Shown here piece after piece: positions 39,763 to 50,213 of a stretch of 61,333 nucleotides of DNA; position 1 is the first letter of the stretch; each line of letters begins with the position of its first letter. The position numbers were made by a program, and so were the translations under genes. Below the pieces are notes generated by a model. The model did no database searches. It saw only the letters and a list, made by a program, of their open reading frames with translations, and was not told the origin of the DNA. The DNA is from Asaia bogorensis. Lineage in GTDB: Bacteria; Pseudomonadota; Alphaproteobacteria; CACIAM-22H2. The stretch lies in NCBI GenBank assembly GCA_945892765.1, contig CAMDDQ010000004.1, positions 1 to 61,333 on the forward strand. Direction: 5' to 3'.

Positions 39763-40084
39763 CGTAGCCCCTCGTTCGTTATGCCCAATGACGGCCAGCG
39801 TTGCGGCCAAATCCCGCGGTCGAACCGCGAACCAGTGGCGCCTTTATCCTTGTGGAGGCGGCCCCAGTCAAGGCGCCAATCCTTAGGGAACTGTGGAAAA
39901 TCGGTTGCTGTGGCGGTTGCGCAACAGTTATTGAGGGGCGTGCCCGGGGCGGTTTGGGGGGAATCTCCCCCCTCTGAAGGTAAAGTTCCATGGGGATACC
40001 TGGCCAATTTTTTGCGGAATTGATGGGATACGGGCTTATAGTTGTGGATATTTTTCGAAGAACCGGTCGAAGGGAATTTCAGGG

Positions 40085-40621
40085 ATGACGAACCGCGTGC
40101 GATTTGGGCTCATAGCGTTGGCCTTGGCCGGCGGGATCCTTGCTGGTTGCCAATATGCCGGCGACACAGCCGCGCCGGAGATTCGGCGCGGCGAGACCAA
40201 TCCGGTGCCCTCCAATGCGCCGCGCGGATCGATGTTGGGCGAGGGTGGGCTGACCCTGTTCGGCAAGGGAGACCCCACGCAAGACCAGGGTGGCGCTCTA
40301 GGCGTCAATTCCCTGCTCTGGCGTGCCTCGCTCGATACGATTTCTTTTATGCCGCTCGCTTCGGCCGATCCCTTTGGCGGCGTGATCCTGACAGATTGGT
40401 TTTCGCCGCCGGAAACGCCGGAGGAGCGGTTCAAGCTCAATATCTTTATTCTTGGGCGACAATTGCGCGCCGACGGCGTGAAAGTCTCCGTCTTCCGCCA
40501 ACAGCGCGCCGCGGGAAATAGCTGGCTCGACGCCGCGGTGGAACCGAGAATTTCGATCGATCTTGAAAATTCCATCCTCACCCGCGCACGCCAGCTTCGT
40601 ATCGATACAGCGAGGCAATAG
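40085..40621 (+). CDS. DUF3576 domain-containing lipoprotein
   Basis: Lipobox ALAGGILAGC; GVNSLLWRASLDTISFMPLASADPFGGVILTDW; directly upstream of leuS. Confidence 0.88.
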   Translation: MTNRVRFGLIALALAGGILAGCQYAGDTAAPEIRRGETNPVPSNAPRGSMLGEGGLTLFGKGDPTQDQGGALGVNSLLWRASLDTISFMPLASADPFGGVILTDWFSPPETPEERFKLNIFILGRQLRADGVKVSVFRQQRAAGNSWLDAAVEPRISIDLENSILTRARQLRIDTARQ

Positions 40622-40772
40622 CGGCGGGCGGAGTGCCGAATTTCGCGCATTCGTGAATCGAATCCGGCGATCCACGAGCCCCCAAATCGGTCCGCAGTCC
40701 AGAACTTGTTTTCGTCGGCGGTTGGCGGCGAGCCGGGCCTTGCGTTATAAGCCGTGAACCTCATCGGCGACG

Positions 40773-43340
40773 ATGGCAATGGCGCGATACAACTTCAGGG
40801 AAACCGAGGTCAAGTGGCAGGGCCGCTGGGAAACACGGGGGTGTTTCGCCGCGCGCGAGGCCGTCGGCCGCCCGAAATATTACGTCCTAGAGATGTTCCC
40901 CTATCCGTCGGGGCGCATTCACATGGGCCATGTCCGCAATTACACGCTGGGCGACGTGGTGGCGCGCTACAAGCGGGCGCGCGGCTTCAATGTCCTTCAC
41001 CCGATGGGCTGGGATGCATTCGGCCTTCCGGCGGAAAACGCGGCGCGCGACCAAAAAGTACATCCGGCGAAATGGACCTACGACAACATCGCGGCGATGC
41101 GCCGCGAGTTGAAAAGCATGGGCCTTTCGCTGGATTGGGCGCGCGAGATCGCCACCTGCCATCCCGGCTATTACCGCCATCAGCAGCGGATATTCATCGA
41201 TTTTCTGAAGGCGGGCCTGGCCTACCGGAAAGAAGGCTGGGTCAATTGGGACCCCGTCGATCACACCGTTCTGGCCAACGAGCAGGTCATTGACGGCCGC
41301 GGCTGGCGGTCGGGAGCACTGGTGGAAAAGCGCAAGCTGTCACAGTGGTTCTTCAAGATCACCGACCACGCCGAGGATCTGCTGAAGGCGCTCGACGGCC
41401 TTGATCGCTGGCCGGAAAAAGTCCGTCTCATGCAGCAGAACTGGATCGGCCGTTCCGAGGGTGCGCATGTCGATTTCGCGTTGCCTGGACGCGGCGAATC
41501 GCTGCGCGTTTTCACGACTCGGCCGGACACGCTGTTCGGTGCTTTTTTCCTAGCGTTGTCGCCAAATCATCCGCTGGCCGTCGCGCTCGCCGCCGCCGAT
41601 CCCGGCCTTGCGGATTTCATCGCCGAATGCAACCGGACCTCGACCAGCGAGGCGGCAATCGAAGCCCAGGAAAAGCGCGGCTTCGACACCGGATTGAAAG
41701 CCACTCATCCGTTCATCGCCGATCGCCGCCTGCCGGTCTATGTCGCGAATTTCGTCCTGATGGAATACGGTACCGGCGCCATTTTTGGCTGCCCGGCGCA
41801 TGATCAGCGCGATCTCGATTTCGCCCGCAAATACGGCTTGCCGGTTCTGCCCGTCGTCTGCCCGCGCGACGTCGACCCAACGGCGTTAGGCATCGGGGAA
41901 GAGGCGTATTTGGGTGACGGAATCGTCGTTCACTCGGAATTTCTGAACGGGCTATCGGTAGCCGCAGCGAAAGACGCGGCTATCGGCCGCCTGGTGCAAC
42001 AAGGTGCCGGTGAACGCGTCGTGATGTGGCGGTTGCGCGATTGGGGTGTTTCCCGCCAGCGTTATTGGGGATGCCCCATTCCCGTTATTCATTGCGCCGT
42101 CTGCGGCGTGGTGCCGGTACCGGAGCGGGACCTACCGGTGTTGTTGCCCGACGACGTGACCTTCGACAAACCTGGCAATCCGCTCGACCGGCACCCAAGC
42201 TGGAAACACGTTTCCTGTCCGGCCTGCGGCAAGCCGGCTCAACGCGAGACCGACACTTTCGACACCTTTGTCGATTCGGCTTGGTATTTCGCGCGATTCT
42301 GCGCGCCGCGGTCCGAGCGGCCGGTCGAACGCGACGCTGTCGATTATTGGCTGGCGGTGGATCAGTATATCGGCGGCGTGGAGCATGCCATCCTGCATCT
42401 GCTCTACGCCCGATTTTTCACGCGCGCGATGCGTCAAACCGGGCATGTGACTGTGAGCGAGCCGTTCGCCGGGCTGTTTACGCAAGGCATGGTCTGTCAT
42501 GAATCCTACCGGGACGAGGACGGCAAATGGCTGTATCCGGAGGAAGTGGACAAGCGCGGCGACGGCAGCGCCGTTCATGCCGCGACCGGGCGGCCCGTCG
42601 TCATCGGCCGCCGCGAGGTGATGAGCAAGTCGAAGAAGAACGTGGTGGCCCCGGCGAGCATCATCGATAATTTCGGCGCCGACACGGCGCGGCTTTTCAT
42701 GCTTTCCGATTCCCCGCCGGATCGAGACCTGGAATGGAGCGATTCGGGCGTGGATGGCGCCTGGCGCTATCTGAATCGCCTGTGGCGCCTGGTTGATGAG
42801 CCGCACATTCCGCTGGGGCTTGGGAGCGAATCTGCGTCGGCGCAGAATGGGCAGGCATCAACAACATTACGCGCCATCCACAAGACCATTCATTTCGTGA
42901 CCGACGATTTGGAGAAGTTTCACTTCAATCGAGCGGTTGCCCGAATCCGCGAATTGACCAATCTTTTGGCCGAAATGCCGGCGGCCGAGCCGGGTGCCGG
43001 TGGTGTTTATCGGTTCGGCGTGGAAACGGCCGTGCGCCTGATCGGCCCGATGATCCCGCATCTTGCCGCGGAGCTGTGGGAGAGGTTGAATCATGAGACG
43101 ATGCTAGTGGATGAGCCCTGGCCGGTGGCCGATCCGACGCTGGTGCTCGACGATATTTTGACCATCGCTGTCCAAGTGAACGGCAAGCTGCGCGGGACGG
43201 TAGCGCTGCCGCGCGACGTTGACGGGGCGGAGGCGCAGGCCGCCGCGCTCGCACTGCCCGCGGTGGACAAAATGCTCGACGGCAAGGCGCCACGCAAAGT
43301 CGTGGTTATCCCCAACCGGATCATCAATGTTGTCCTTTAG
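40773..43340 (+). CDS. leuS: Leucyl-tRNA synthetase
   Basis: [27 protein letters not shown] region; [16 protein letters not shown]1 editing domain. Confidence 0.98.
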   Translation: MAMARYNFRETEVKWQGRWETRGCFAAREAVGRPKYYVLEMFPYPSGRIHMGHVRNYTLGDVVARYKRARGFNVLHPMGWDAFGLPAENAARDQKVHPAKWTYDNIAAMRRELKSMGLSLDWAREIATCHPGYYRHQQRIFIDFLKAGLAYRKEGWVNWDPVDHTVLANEQVIDGRGWRSGALVEKRKLSQWFFKITDHAEDLLKALDGLDRWPEKVRLMQQNWIGRSEGAHVDFALPGRGESLRVFTTRPDTLFGAFFLALSPNHPLAVALAAADPGLADFIAECNRTSTSEAAIEAQEKRGFDTGLKATHPFIADRRLPVYVANFVLMEYGTGAIFGCPAHDQRDLDFARKYGLPVLPVVCPRDVDPTALGIGEEAYLGDGIVVHSEFLNGLSVAAAKDAAIGRLVQQGAGERVVMWRLRDWGVSRQRYWGCPIPVIHCAVCGVVPVPERDLPVLLPDDVTFDKPGNPLDRHPSWKHVSCPACGKPAQRETDTFDTFVDSAWYFARFCAPRSERPVERDAVDYWLAVDQYIGGVEHAILHLLYARFFTRAMRQTGHVTVSEPFAGLFTQGMVCHESYRDEDGKWLYPEEVDKRGDGSAVHAATGRPVVIGRREVMSKSKKNVVAPASIIDNFGADTARLFMLSDSPPDRDLEWSDSGVDGAWRYLNRLWRLVDEPHIPLGLGSESASAQNGQASTTLRAIHKTIHFVTDDLEKFHFNRAVARIRELTNLLAEMPAAEPGAGGVYRFGVETAVRLIGPMIPHLAAELWERLNHETMLVDEPWPVADPTLVLDDILTIAVQVNGKLRGTVALPRDVDGAEAQAAALALPAVDKMLDGKAPRKVVVIPNRIINVVL

Positions 43341-43845
43341 GGGAGTAACCGCCTGGACTTTGGTCTGGCTGTTCATCGGACTCGCCCTTGGCGGCTGTGG
43401 TTTCGAGCCGCTCTATGGCGGGCGTGACGGCGGGGCCACGCCGGCCGAGCTAGCCCAGGTCCGTATCGACGTGATTTCGGATCGCTCCGGGCAAATTTTG
43501 CGAAATTTCCTGCTCGACCGGCTGAATCCCAATGGTCGGCCGGACCGACCGGTATTTACGCTCGAGATCAATCTGATTGAGCGCCGCGAGGATTTGTCGA
43601 TTCGGAAGGACGAAGTGGCGACCCGGGCCAATTTCGTGGTCACCGCCGAATATCGGCTTCGCGAAACCGGTGCCGGCCGCGAATTGACGCGCGGACAGGT
43701 ACGGTCCAGCAATTCCTTCAACATCGGCATTTCGGAATTCGCGACGCTGTCGGGCGAGGCCGATGCGCGCAATCGCGCACTTCGCGAAATCGGCGACGAA
43801 ATCAAGATCAGGCTGGGCATCTATTTCGACGCCCGCCGGGCGTGA
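43327..43845 (+). CDS. lptE: LPS-assembly lipoprotein LptE
   Basis: Lipobox [15 protein letters not shown]; overlaps leuS 3' end and precedes holA. Confidence 0.88.
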   Translation: MLSFRGVTAWTLVWLFIGLALGGCGFEPLYGGRDGGATPAELAQVRIDVISDRSGQILRNFLLDRLNPNGRPDRPVFTLEINLIERREDLSIRKDEVATRANFVVTAEYRLRETGAGRELTRGQVRSSNSFNIGISEFATLSGEADARNRALREIGDEIKIRLGIYFDARRA

Positions 43846-43852
43846 GAGGTTC

Positions 43853-44875
43853 ATGGAGCTGAAAGGCCAGCGTGTCGCGGCCTTTATCCGCCGGCCCGAT
43901 CCCGCGATCGGCGCGGTCTTGGTGTACGGCCCCGATGTCGGTCTTGTTCGCGAGCGGGTCGAAGCGCTCGCCCGCACGATTGTCGACGATCTTCGGGATG
44001 CCTTTAGAGTGTCCGACCTTGCCGGCGCGGCGCTGGAGAAAGATCCAGCGCGGCTGTTCGACGAGGCGGCCGCGCTGTCGATGACCGGCGGACGGCGCGT
44101 GGTGCGGGTGCGGGCGGCCGGCAATGTGCTGGCGGAATTGTTCGACCGCTTCCTGCGCGATCCTGGAGGCGATTCCCTGGTCATCGTCGAAGGCGGTGAT
44201 TTGAAGAAAGACTCCGCGCTGCGCAAGGTGTTCGAGCGCGCCGCCAATGCCGCCGCCATCGCTTGTTACGCGGATGAAGGCGAAGGACTTGTTCGCCTCG
44301 TGCGCGAGGAATTGGGGCGCGGCGGCGTGACACCGACACCCGACGCCGTGCAATGGCTGGCGGAACATCTTGGCGCCGACCGCCAACAATCCCGCGCGGA
44401 ACTCGAGAAACTGGCGCTCTATGTCGGTGCCGGCGAGGCGACCCTGGAACAAGCGATGGCCGTCGTCGGCGACAGCGCGGAGCGCGGCCAGGACGATGCG
44501 GTCATGGCGGCCGTCGACGGTGACGCCCCCGGTTTCGATCGCTGCTGGCGCGTGTTGGGCGCGGAAGGGATCTCCGAAATATCACTGCTTCGGGCGGCGC
44601 AACGCCATCTGCAACGCCTCCATCTGGCCGCCTCGTTGGTCGCCGGCGGGCGCGACGAGGAAGGCGCCATGGCGGCGCTCCGTCCGCCGGTGTTCTGGAA
44701 ACAGAAGCCGCGTTTCGAGACGCAGCTTCGTCGCTGGTCGCCGGGCGCCCTGGCCAATTGGCTCGACCGCCTTACCCAGGTCGAACTGCTGTGCAAGGTC
44801 GGCGGGGCGCCGGTGAGTCTGCTCGTCGGGCGGGCGCTCCTCGGCCTCGCCCAGGCCGGTTCCAAACGGCGGTAA
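43853..44875 (+). CDS. holA: DNA polymerase III subunit delta
   Basis: MELKGQRVAAFIRRPDPAIGAVLVYGPDVGLVRERVEALAR; WLAEHLGADRQQSRAELEKLALYVG. Confidence 0.93.
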   Translation: MELKGQRVAAFIRRPDPAIGAVLVYGPDVGLVRERVEALARTIVDDLRDAFRVSDLAGAALEKDPARLFDEAAALSMTGGRRVVRVRAAGNVLAELFDRFLRDPGGDSLVIVEGGDLKKDSALRKVFERAANAAAIACYADEGEGLVRLVREELGRGGVTPTPDAVQWLAEHLGADRQQSRAELEKLALYVGAGEATLEQAMAVVGDSAERGQDDAVMAAVDGDAPGFDRCWRVLGAEGISEISLLRAAQRHLQRLHLAASLVAGGRDEEGAMAALRPPVFWKQKPRFETQLRRWSPGALANWLDRLTQVELLCKVGGAPVSLLVGRALLGLAQAGSKRR

Positions 44876-44894
44876 TCGCCCGCCGGCCGCGCCG

Positions 44895-46217
44895 TTACCG
44901 GCTCGGCAACGCGAGGTTGCCGACCGGATAGTTGGACACGATCGTACGCGCGCGGGCGTGATAGTTGGCGAGTGCGGTTTTTGCGGCTACGCGGTTGCCT
45001 GCGCGGGCCAAGTCGAGAATGGCGCTCATGTCACCGATCAACTGCGCGGAAACGACGCGAACGTCCGGCACATCGGCAGGCAACCTTCCGCCGAATTCGG
45101 CGCGAGTGTCGAAACGCCAGCCGATCCAATTCAAATCGAAATTGACGGTCTCGACGACCAACCCGATGGCCGCGAGGTCGTTGGCCTCGATTGCGTGGTC
45201 GAGCACCGAAACATAGGTCGAGACTTCCCGCATCGCGGCTTGCCGCGTGACCGGTTCATAGCTTCCTTCACCCGCGCTGACGGCATCGAGATAGGCGACG
45301 AGGTCTTCGGTCTCCTCGGGCCTCAGCTTGAGCGAAAAGACGCGATCGAAATGTTCGACGACCTCGAGAAAGCTGGTGTAGCGCCCATCGTGGAAATAGG
45401 GCGCGGTCAATCCGGCATTGATCAGCGTGGGCGTTTTGAAAAGACCGTTGGAACCGACATCGTGGCGGCGGCCATCGGCGAACAGGGACTCCGGAACGTG
45501 GCAGTTCGCGCAAGATTTTCCGTCCATGCCGGCAAACGGCTTAACGAAAAGGGCCTCGCCGCGTTTGGCCGCTGGGTCGGCCGATGAAGCAAGGCGGCCG
45601 AGCCTGTTGAGCTTCGAGTTGGGCAGAAAGTCGATTTGGTCCATATACGCGACCAGCGCGTCGAGAACGCGAGGCTCCGGTTCGGGCCCGGCGAATTCGT
45701 TGACGATGACGTGGCGCGCGAATTCGCGGAGAGAACCGATGCGCCCGTCGCGTCCATAGGGCGCGAGGAAGCGGATGCCGCGCAGGCTTGGGATGTCGAC
45801 GTGGTTGGCGACGCCGTCATCCTGAACCGGATTGAAGAAACCATTGGTGGGATCAAGTCCGCCGCGATGGGCGGAGATGCCCGGGATAAAGAATCTGGCG
45901 TTGATATCGCCTTGTCGGTGGCAGGAGTCGCAGGACAGTCCCGCTTCTTTCGCCTTTTCACCGAAGAGCGTCGGCGAACTGAACGCCGCGTTGCCAAGGG
46001 CGACCATATAGGATTGCCGCCCGCCTTCGGCTTCGCTCTTGAGAATTTGGCGCGGGCGTTCGCGGGCGTCGAGACCGAAATCCGTTCCCTTCGGCAACCC
46101 GGCGATGGTTTGGGCGCGCGCCGCCGGCGCGACGAATGCGGCCAATGCTGCGACCACCAAAAACCCAGCCACTTCCAGCCGACGGCTTCGGCACCGCGTC
46201 GCGAATGAATTCAGCAT
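44895..46217 (-). CDS. Secreted di-heme cytochrome c peroxidase-like protein
   Basis: Signal peptide; CXXCH motifs CDSCH and CANCH; FKTPTLINAGLTAPYFHDGRYTSFLEVVEHF. Confidence 0.85.
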   Translation of the reverse strand: MLNSFATRCRSRRLEVAGFLVVAALAAFVAPAARAQTIAGLPKGTDFGLDARERPRQILKSEAEGGRQSYMVALGNAAFSSPTLFGEKAKEAGLSCDSCHRQGDINARFFIPGISAHRGGLDPTNGFFNPVQDDGVANHVDIPSLRGIRFLAPYGRDGRIGSLREFARHVIVNEFAGPEPEPRVLDALVAYMDQIDFLPNSKLNRLGRLASSADPAAKRGEALFVKPFAGMDGKSCANCHVPESLFADGRRHDVGSNGLFKTPTLINAGLTAPYFHDGRYTSFLEVVEHFDRVFSLKLRPEETEDLVAYLDAVSAGEGSYEPVTRQAAMREVSTYVSVLDHAIEANDLAAIGLVVETVNFDLNWIGWRFDTRAEFGGRLPADVPDVRVVSAQLIGDMSAILDLARAGNRVAAKTALANYHARARTIVSNYPVGNLALPSR

Positions 46218-46261
46218 CGTGTCCCCGGTATGGTTCGTCGCTGGAGGATCAGGCGAACGGT

Positions 46262-46672
46262 CTAGGTCCGGCCGCCGACGGCAAACAGATATATCGCATA
46301 GAGGCCTGTCAGGATAAGGACGAGCCAAGTCAAGGACGTGCCCGCGACCCGGCCGAAACTTGCGCCGCTGGTGGAAACCAAACCTTGGGCGTGAAGCAAG
46401 CAACCAGCGAACAACGCGGCGCCCAAGACATGAACGGCAAGGCTAGGGGCGCCGACGATTTCGATGATGCCCAGAAGAACGAGCGCCATCGGGACATACT
46501 CGGCGTTGTTGGCATGTGTGCGGATGGTCTGCAACATCTCGGCATTGCCGCCATCGCCGGCAAGGATATTGAGGCGCGAGCGGGTCATCGTGACGCGGAT
46601 GGCGAGTATCGTGGCGAGAAGGCCGTTGAGCCCCGCGTAAAGCGCCGTAATAAGAGGTGCGTGCTGCATCAT
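46262..46672 (-). CDS. MAPEG family membrane protein
   Basis: MMQHAPLITALYAGLNGLLATILAIRVTMTR..IRTHANNAEYVPMALVLLGIIE.. four TMs. Confidence 0.9.
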   Translation of the reverse strand: MMQHAPLITALYAGLNGLLATILAIRVTMTRSRLNILAGDGGNAEMLQTIRTHANNAEYVPMALVLLGIIEIVGAPSLAVHVLGAALFAGCLLHAQGLVSTSGASFGRVAGTSLTWLVLILTGLYAIYLFAVGGRT

Positions 46673-46905
46673 GATCCGCTCCCCAGAATAGCTGGGCCAA
46701 AGCCTAACATGAAGGCTGGCCTTCGGACGAGGGCCGCTCGGCGACCTAATCGGCGCGGCATCAATGCCGTTTCGTTTGCGCCGCGGCAAATGATATTGTC
46801 CGGCCCAGAATGGTTTCTCCCTAGGCCTGAGCGTGGCGAAAAAATCGCGCTTGTGCAGCGCAGCATTCAGGCGCCGAGGAGCCGCGGCGGCGAGCAGAGG
46901 GCGAC

Positions 46906-48828
46906 ATGAACCTTCATGTAAGGGATAAGCAACGCCAATCCGCAGCGGGCAAGCTCGCCGCGACGCCCCTTCCCGGCTTGACTCCCGAACTCGCCGCGTT
47001 GCTGGGCCGGGCGCCCAAGGTCACGACCTCGGCCAAGCGCGAAGTCTTGATCGAATTGGCCCTGGGCGGGGCCGGGAACGACACCTACGACGTTGTGTAC
47101 GAGGTTCCGGGCAAGGGCGCTGTCACTGAGGCCACGGTCGTGCGCTGCCGGAACGGCTTGGCCGTTAACTACCCCGATCCTAGAATGCGGCGGCGCGATC
47201 CCGATTGCATGGTCATCGCCGATGATGGCCCGACCGACAAGCCGCAATTCAAGGATCGCTTCGGCATCGGATTCGATGGGTTGCGCAGCGAGATTCTGGC
47301 CTGGCTAGAGCGCCAGGAATTGATTGTGTTGCCCTTCCGCGCCGGCGGAAACCTGATTGGATATGACGCCCTGCTCGTGGCTCCGGCCAATGCCGCTTTT
47401 TTCGCGGCCGCGCTCGGCGACCTGCAAGGGAAGATACCCGGCGGTGACGTGCCCGCCGATTTTTCGCCGCGAGCGGTGATCTATCTCGCGCCGCCCTTCC
47501 GCCATACGCATTGCAAGGGCGAGCAGATCGTTGTCCATAACCGGGCAAAGGGCCTGCACGAGATATTCTCTTTGAATCTCTATCCGGGCCCCAGCGCCAA
47601 GAAGGGCGTGTACGGGGTGCTGCTGTCGATCGGCGAGACCGAAGGCTGGCTGACGGCCCATGGCTCGGTCGTTCAGGTCGTCACACCCTACGACAACGTC
47701 GTCACGATCATGCACGAAGGGGCGAGCGGCAGCGGCAAGAGCGAAATGCTCGAATATCCACATCGGGAGTTCGATGGGCGCTTGCTGCTCGGGGAAAACG
47801 TGGTCACCAAGGAGCGCCGCCGCATCGTTCTTAACCAGGGGTGCGAGCTGCGTCCGGTGACCGACGACATGGCGCTCAGCCACCCGTCGTTTCAGGGACA
47901 AAGCGGCAAGCTTCAGGTTTCGGACGCCGAAGATGCATGGTTCGTGCGTGTCGACCATATCGACCATTACGGCGTCGATCCGCATCTCGAACGCCTGACC
48001 TTGCATCCACCGAAGCCGCTGATCTTCCTCAATCTCGACGCCGTCGCCAATTCGAGTTGCCTGATTTGGGATCACGTCGAGGATGCGCCCGGCAAACGTT
48101 GCCCCAATCCTCGGGTTATTCTCCCGCGCGCCGCGGTGCCCGGGATCGTCGATGGGCCGGTGGAGGTGGATGTGCGTAGCTTCGGCGTACGCGCGCCGCC
48201 CTGCACACTCGAGAATCCGACCTATGGCATTTTCGGATTGATCCATTTTCTGCCGCCATCACTGGCCTGGCTGTGGCGGCTGGTGTCGCCGCGCGGCCAC
48301 GCCAATCCCAGCATTATCGGGGGCACCGGCCTCTCCAGCGAAGGCGTCGGTTCCTACTGGCCTTTCGCGACCGGCCGGCGCGTTGACCAAGCGAATTTGC
48401 TGCTCGGTCAGATCCGCTCGACCCCGCGCACGCGCTTCCTTTTGTTCCCCAACCAGCATATTGGCGCCTGGCGCGTCGGCTTCATGGCGCAGTGGATCGG
48501 GCGTGAATACATCGCCCGCCGCGGCGGCGCCAAATTCCGGCCAGACCAGCTCGTGCCGGCGCGTTCGGCGCTGCTGGGCTACGCGCTCCGCCATATGCAG
48601 GTCGAGGGCACCGTGATCGGGCATTGGTTCCTCGAGACCAACACCCAACCCGAGGTAACGGAGGAAGGCTACGACGCCGGCGCGCTCCAGTTGGTCGATT
48701 TTTTCCGCCGCGAGTTGACGCCTTATCTCGACGAGGCCGACCTTGATCCGACCGGACGCGACATCATCCGATGCTGTCTCGAAGGCGGTGCGCTGGCCGA
48801 CTACGAAAGCCTGTTGCCCTCTGCCTAG
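46906..48828 (+). CDS. 640-aa protein with HPr-kinase/PEPCK-like P-loop (possibly DUF4914)
   Basis: P-loop MHEGASGSGKSEMLEYPH (residues ~270-285) and downstream LRPVTDDMALSHPSF (D320-D321). Confidence 0.65.
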   Translation: MNLHVRDKQRQSAAGKLAATPLPGLTPELAALLGRAPKVTTSAKREVLIELALGGAGNDTYDVVYEVPGKGAVTEATVVRCRNGLAVNYPDPRMRRRDPDCMVIADDGPTDKPQFKDRFGIGFDGLRSEILAWLERQELIVLPFRAGGNLIGYDALLVAPANAAFFAAALGDLQGKIPGGDVPADFSPRAVIYLAPPFRHTHCKGEQIVVHNRAKGLHEIFSLNLYPGPSAKKGVYGVLLSIGETEGWLTAHGSVVQVVTPYDNVVTIMHEGASGSGKSEMLEYPHREFDGRLLLGENVVTKERRRIVLNQGCELRPVTDDMALSHPSFQGQSGKLQVSDAEDAWFVRVDHIDHYGVDPHLERLTLHPPKPLIFLNLDAVANSSCLIWDHVEDAPGKRCPNPRVILPRAAVPGIVDGPVEVDVRSFGVRAPPCTLENPTYGIFGLIHFLPPSLAWLWRLVSPRGHANPSIIGGTGLSSEGVGSYWPFATGRRVDQANLLLGQIRSTPRTRFLLFPNQHIGAWRVGFMAQWIGREYIARRGGAKFRPDQLVPARSALLGYALRHMQVEGTVIGHWFLETNTQPEVTEEGYDAGALQLVDFFRRELTPYLDEADLDPTGRDIIRCCLEGGALADYESLLPSA

Positions 48829-48860
48829 CGTGTGGCCGCAAGAAAGGAGCGCGACGGATC

Positions 48861-49520
48861 GTGGAGTCCCGCGTGCATCCCGAACTCTGGCGCCTGGAGC
48901 CGATGAGCCGCGAATTCGGCGGCGACCGCGGCACGCCGCTTGATCGCTACTATATCGAAGGATGGCTCGCGCGAAACGCGATTGACGTGCGCGGCCGCGT
49001 GCTTGAAGTCGGCGACAACATCTACACGCGCCGCTTCGGCGGGCGTGCCGTCGCCATGAGCGATGTCGTCTATCTGAAGCCAGGCAAACCGGGCGTGACC
49101 ATTGTCGCCGATCTGCGCGATGGGCCGGCTATTCCGTCGCGGGCGTTCGACTGCGTCATCCTGACCCAAACGTTGCACTTGATCGACGATATCAAGGCGG
49201 TGTTGGCGACGGTTCATCGAGTGCTCAAGTCGGGCGGCGTATGCCTGGCATCCCTGCCGGGAATCTCACAGATCAGCAGTTACGATGCCGCGCGTTGGGG
49301 AGATCATTGGCGGTTCACACCGCATTCGGCGCGAAAATTTTTCTCCGAGGCGTTTGTGGGCGGCGTGGTATCCACGGAGTCCATGGGAAATGTGTTGAGC
49401 GCTTGCGGATTCCTTCAGGGCCTCGCCACGCACGAACTGACGCGCGTCGAACTCGACTTCAACGATGCCGACTATCCGTTGGTCATTGCCGTGCGCGCCG
49501 CAAGGAACGCCCTCGCCTAG
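48861..49520 (+). CDS. Class I SAM-dependent methyltransferase
   Basis: GRVLEVGDNIYTRRFGGRAVAMSDVVYLKPG; FDCVILTQTLHLIDDIKAVLATVHRVLKSGGVCLASLPG; GTG start with AAAGGAG upstream. Confidence 0.85.
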   Translation: MESRVHPELWRLEPMSREFGGDRGTPLDRYYIEGWLARNAIDVRGRVLEVGDNIYTRRFGGRAVAMSDVVYLKPGKPGVTIVADLRDGPAIPSRAFDCVILTQTLHLIDDIKAVLATVHRVLKSGGVCLASLPGISQISSYDAARWGDHWRFTPHSARKFFSEAFVGGVVSTESMGNVLSACGFLQGLATHELTRVELDFNDADYPLVIAVRAARNALA

Positions 49521-49527
49521 GGCGCGG

Positions 49528-50060
49528 TCAGTCGCCGACCCTAAATCGGTTGATCCGAAGCTTTTTCAGAACCTCCGTCAATTCCCGTCCAACGCGTCCG
49601 CCTTCCTGCTTCAACTCGTTCTTGAAGACACCGCGTAGCGCGAAGACGTGAAGACCGAGCAAATCGAGGCCCTCCTCCGACCATTCCCGGCCGGGGTCGA
49701 GGAACTTGCAGACCGTGTCGGCAACTAAAGTCGCGAGCGGATAGCCGAAGGTCCCGCTTTGGCCGCGGATTTCGTGGGAAGCGTCATACATCGCTGACCG
49801 GTATGTGCGGACATTCGCAGGGTCCTTGGCCGCCGCCTCATAGGCTTCCGCAGCTTTTCAAACTCCGGTTCGATTTCGCGGATGAAACTGCCGGAATAAT
49901 GGATGACGGCGAGGTCGGCCTTGCCGAGCGCCTCCTCGATTTCGATGCCCCCGGTTGAGCCAACTTTCTGCCTAATATGTTTAGGCGGGCGAATGACCTC
50001 GGCCTTTTTTCGCGCGCGGATGGAGGCGACGGTTTGGGTGGGCTTAGGAGCGGCCTGTTG
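49528..50060 (-). pseudogene. Hpt (histidine phosphotransfer)-like domain protein, apparent 1-nt frameshift; start undetermined
   Basis: VIRPPKHIRQKVGSTGGIEIEEALGKADLAVIHYSGSFIREIEPEFEKLRK | AYEAAAKDPANVRTYRSAMYDASHEIRGQSGTFGYPLATLVADTVCKFLD, joined if one base is added near 49844. Confidence 0.55.
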
Positions 50061-50213
50061 CGGATGATCTGCATCCGTGGCTGTGGCGATATCTGATAGG
50101 GCCGGTCCTGGAAACGCCGATCTGGATCGCCGCGCCAGCGGTTGTGGCCGTAGCCGCGCTGCTGCTCCAGCGCCGGCGCCGGCGCTTCGGTTTGCGGGAC
50201 TAACGCCTCGCGG

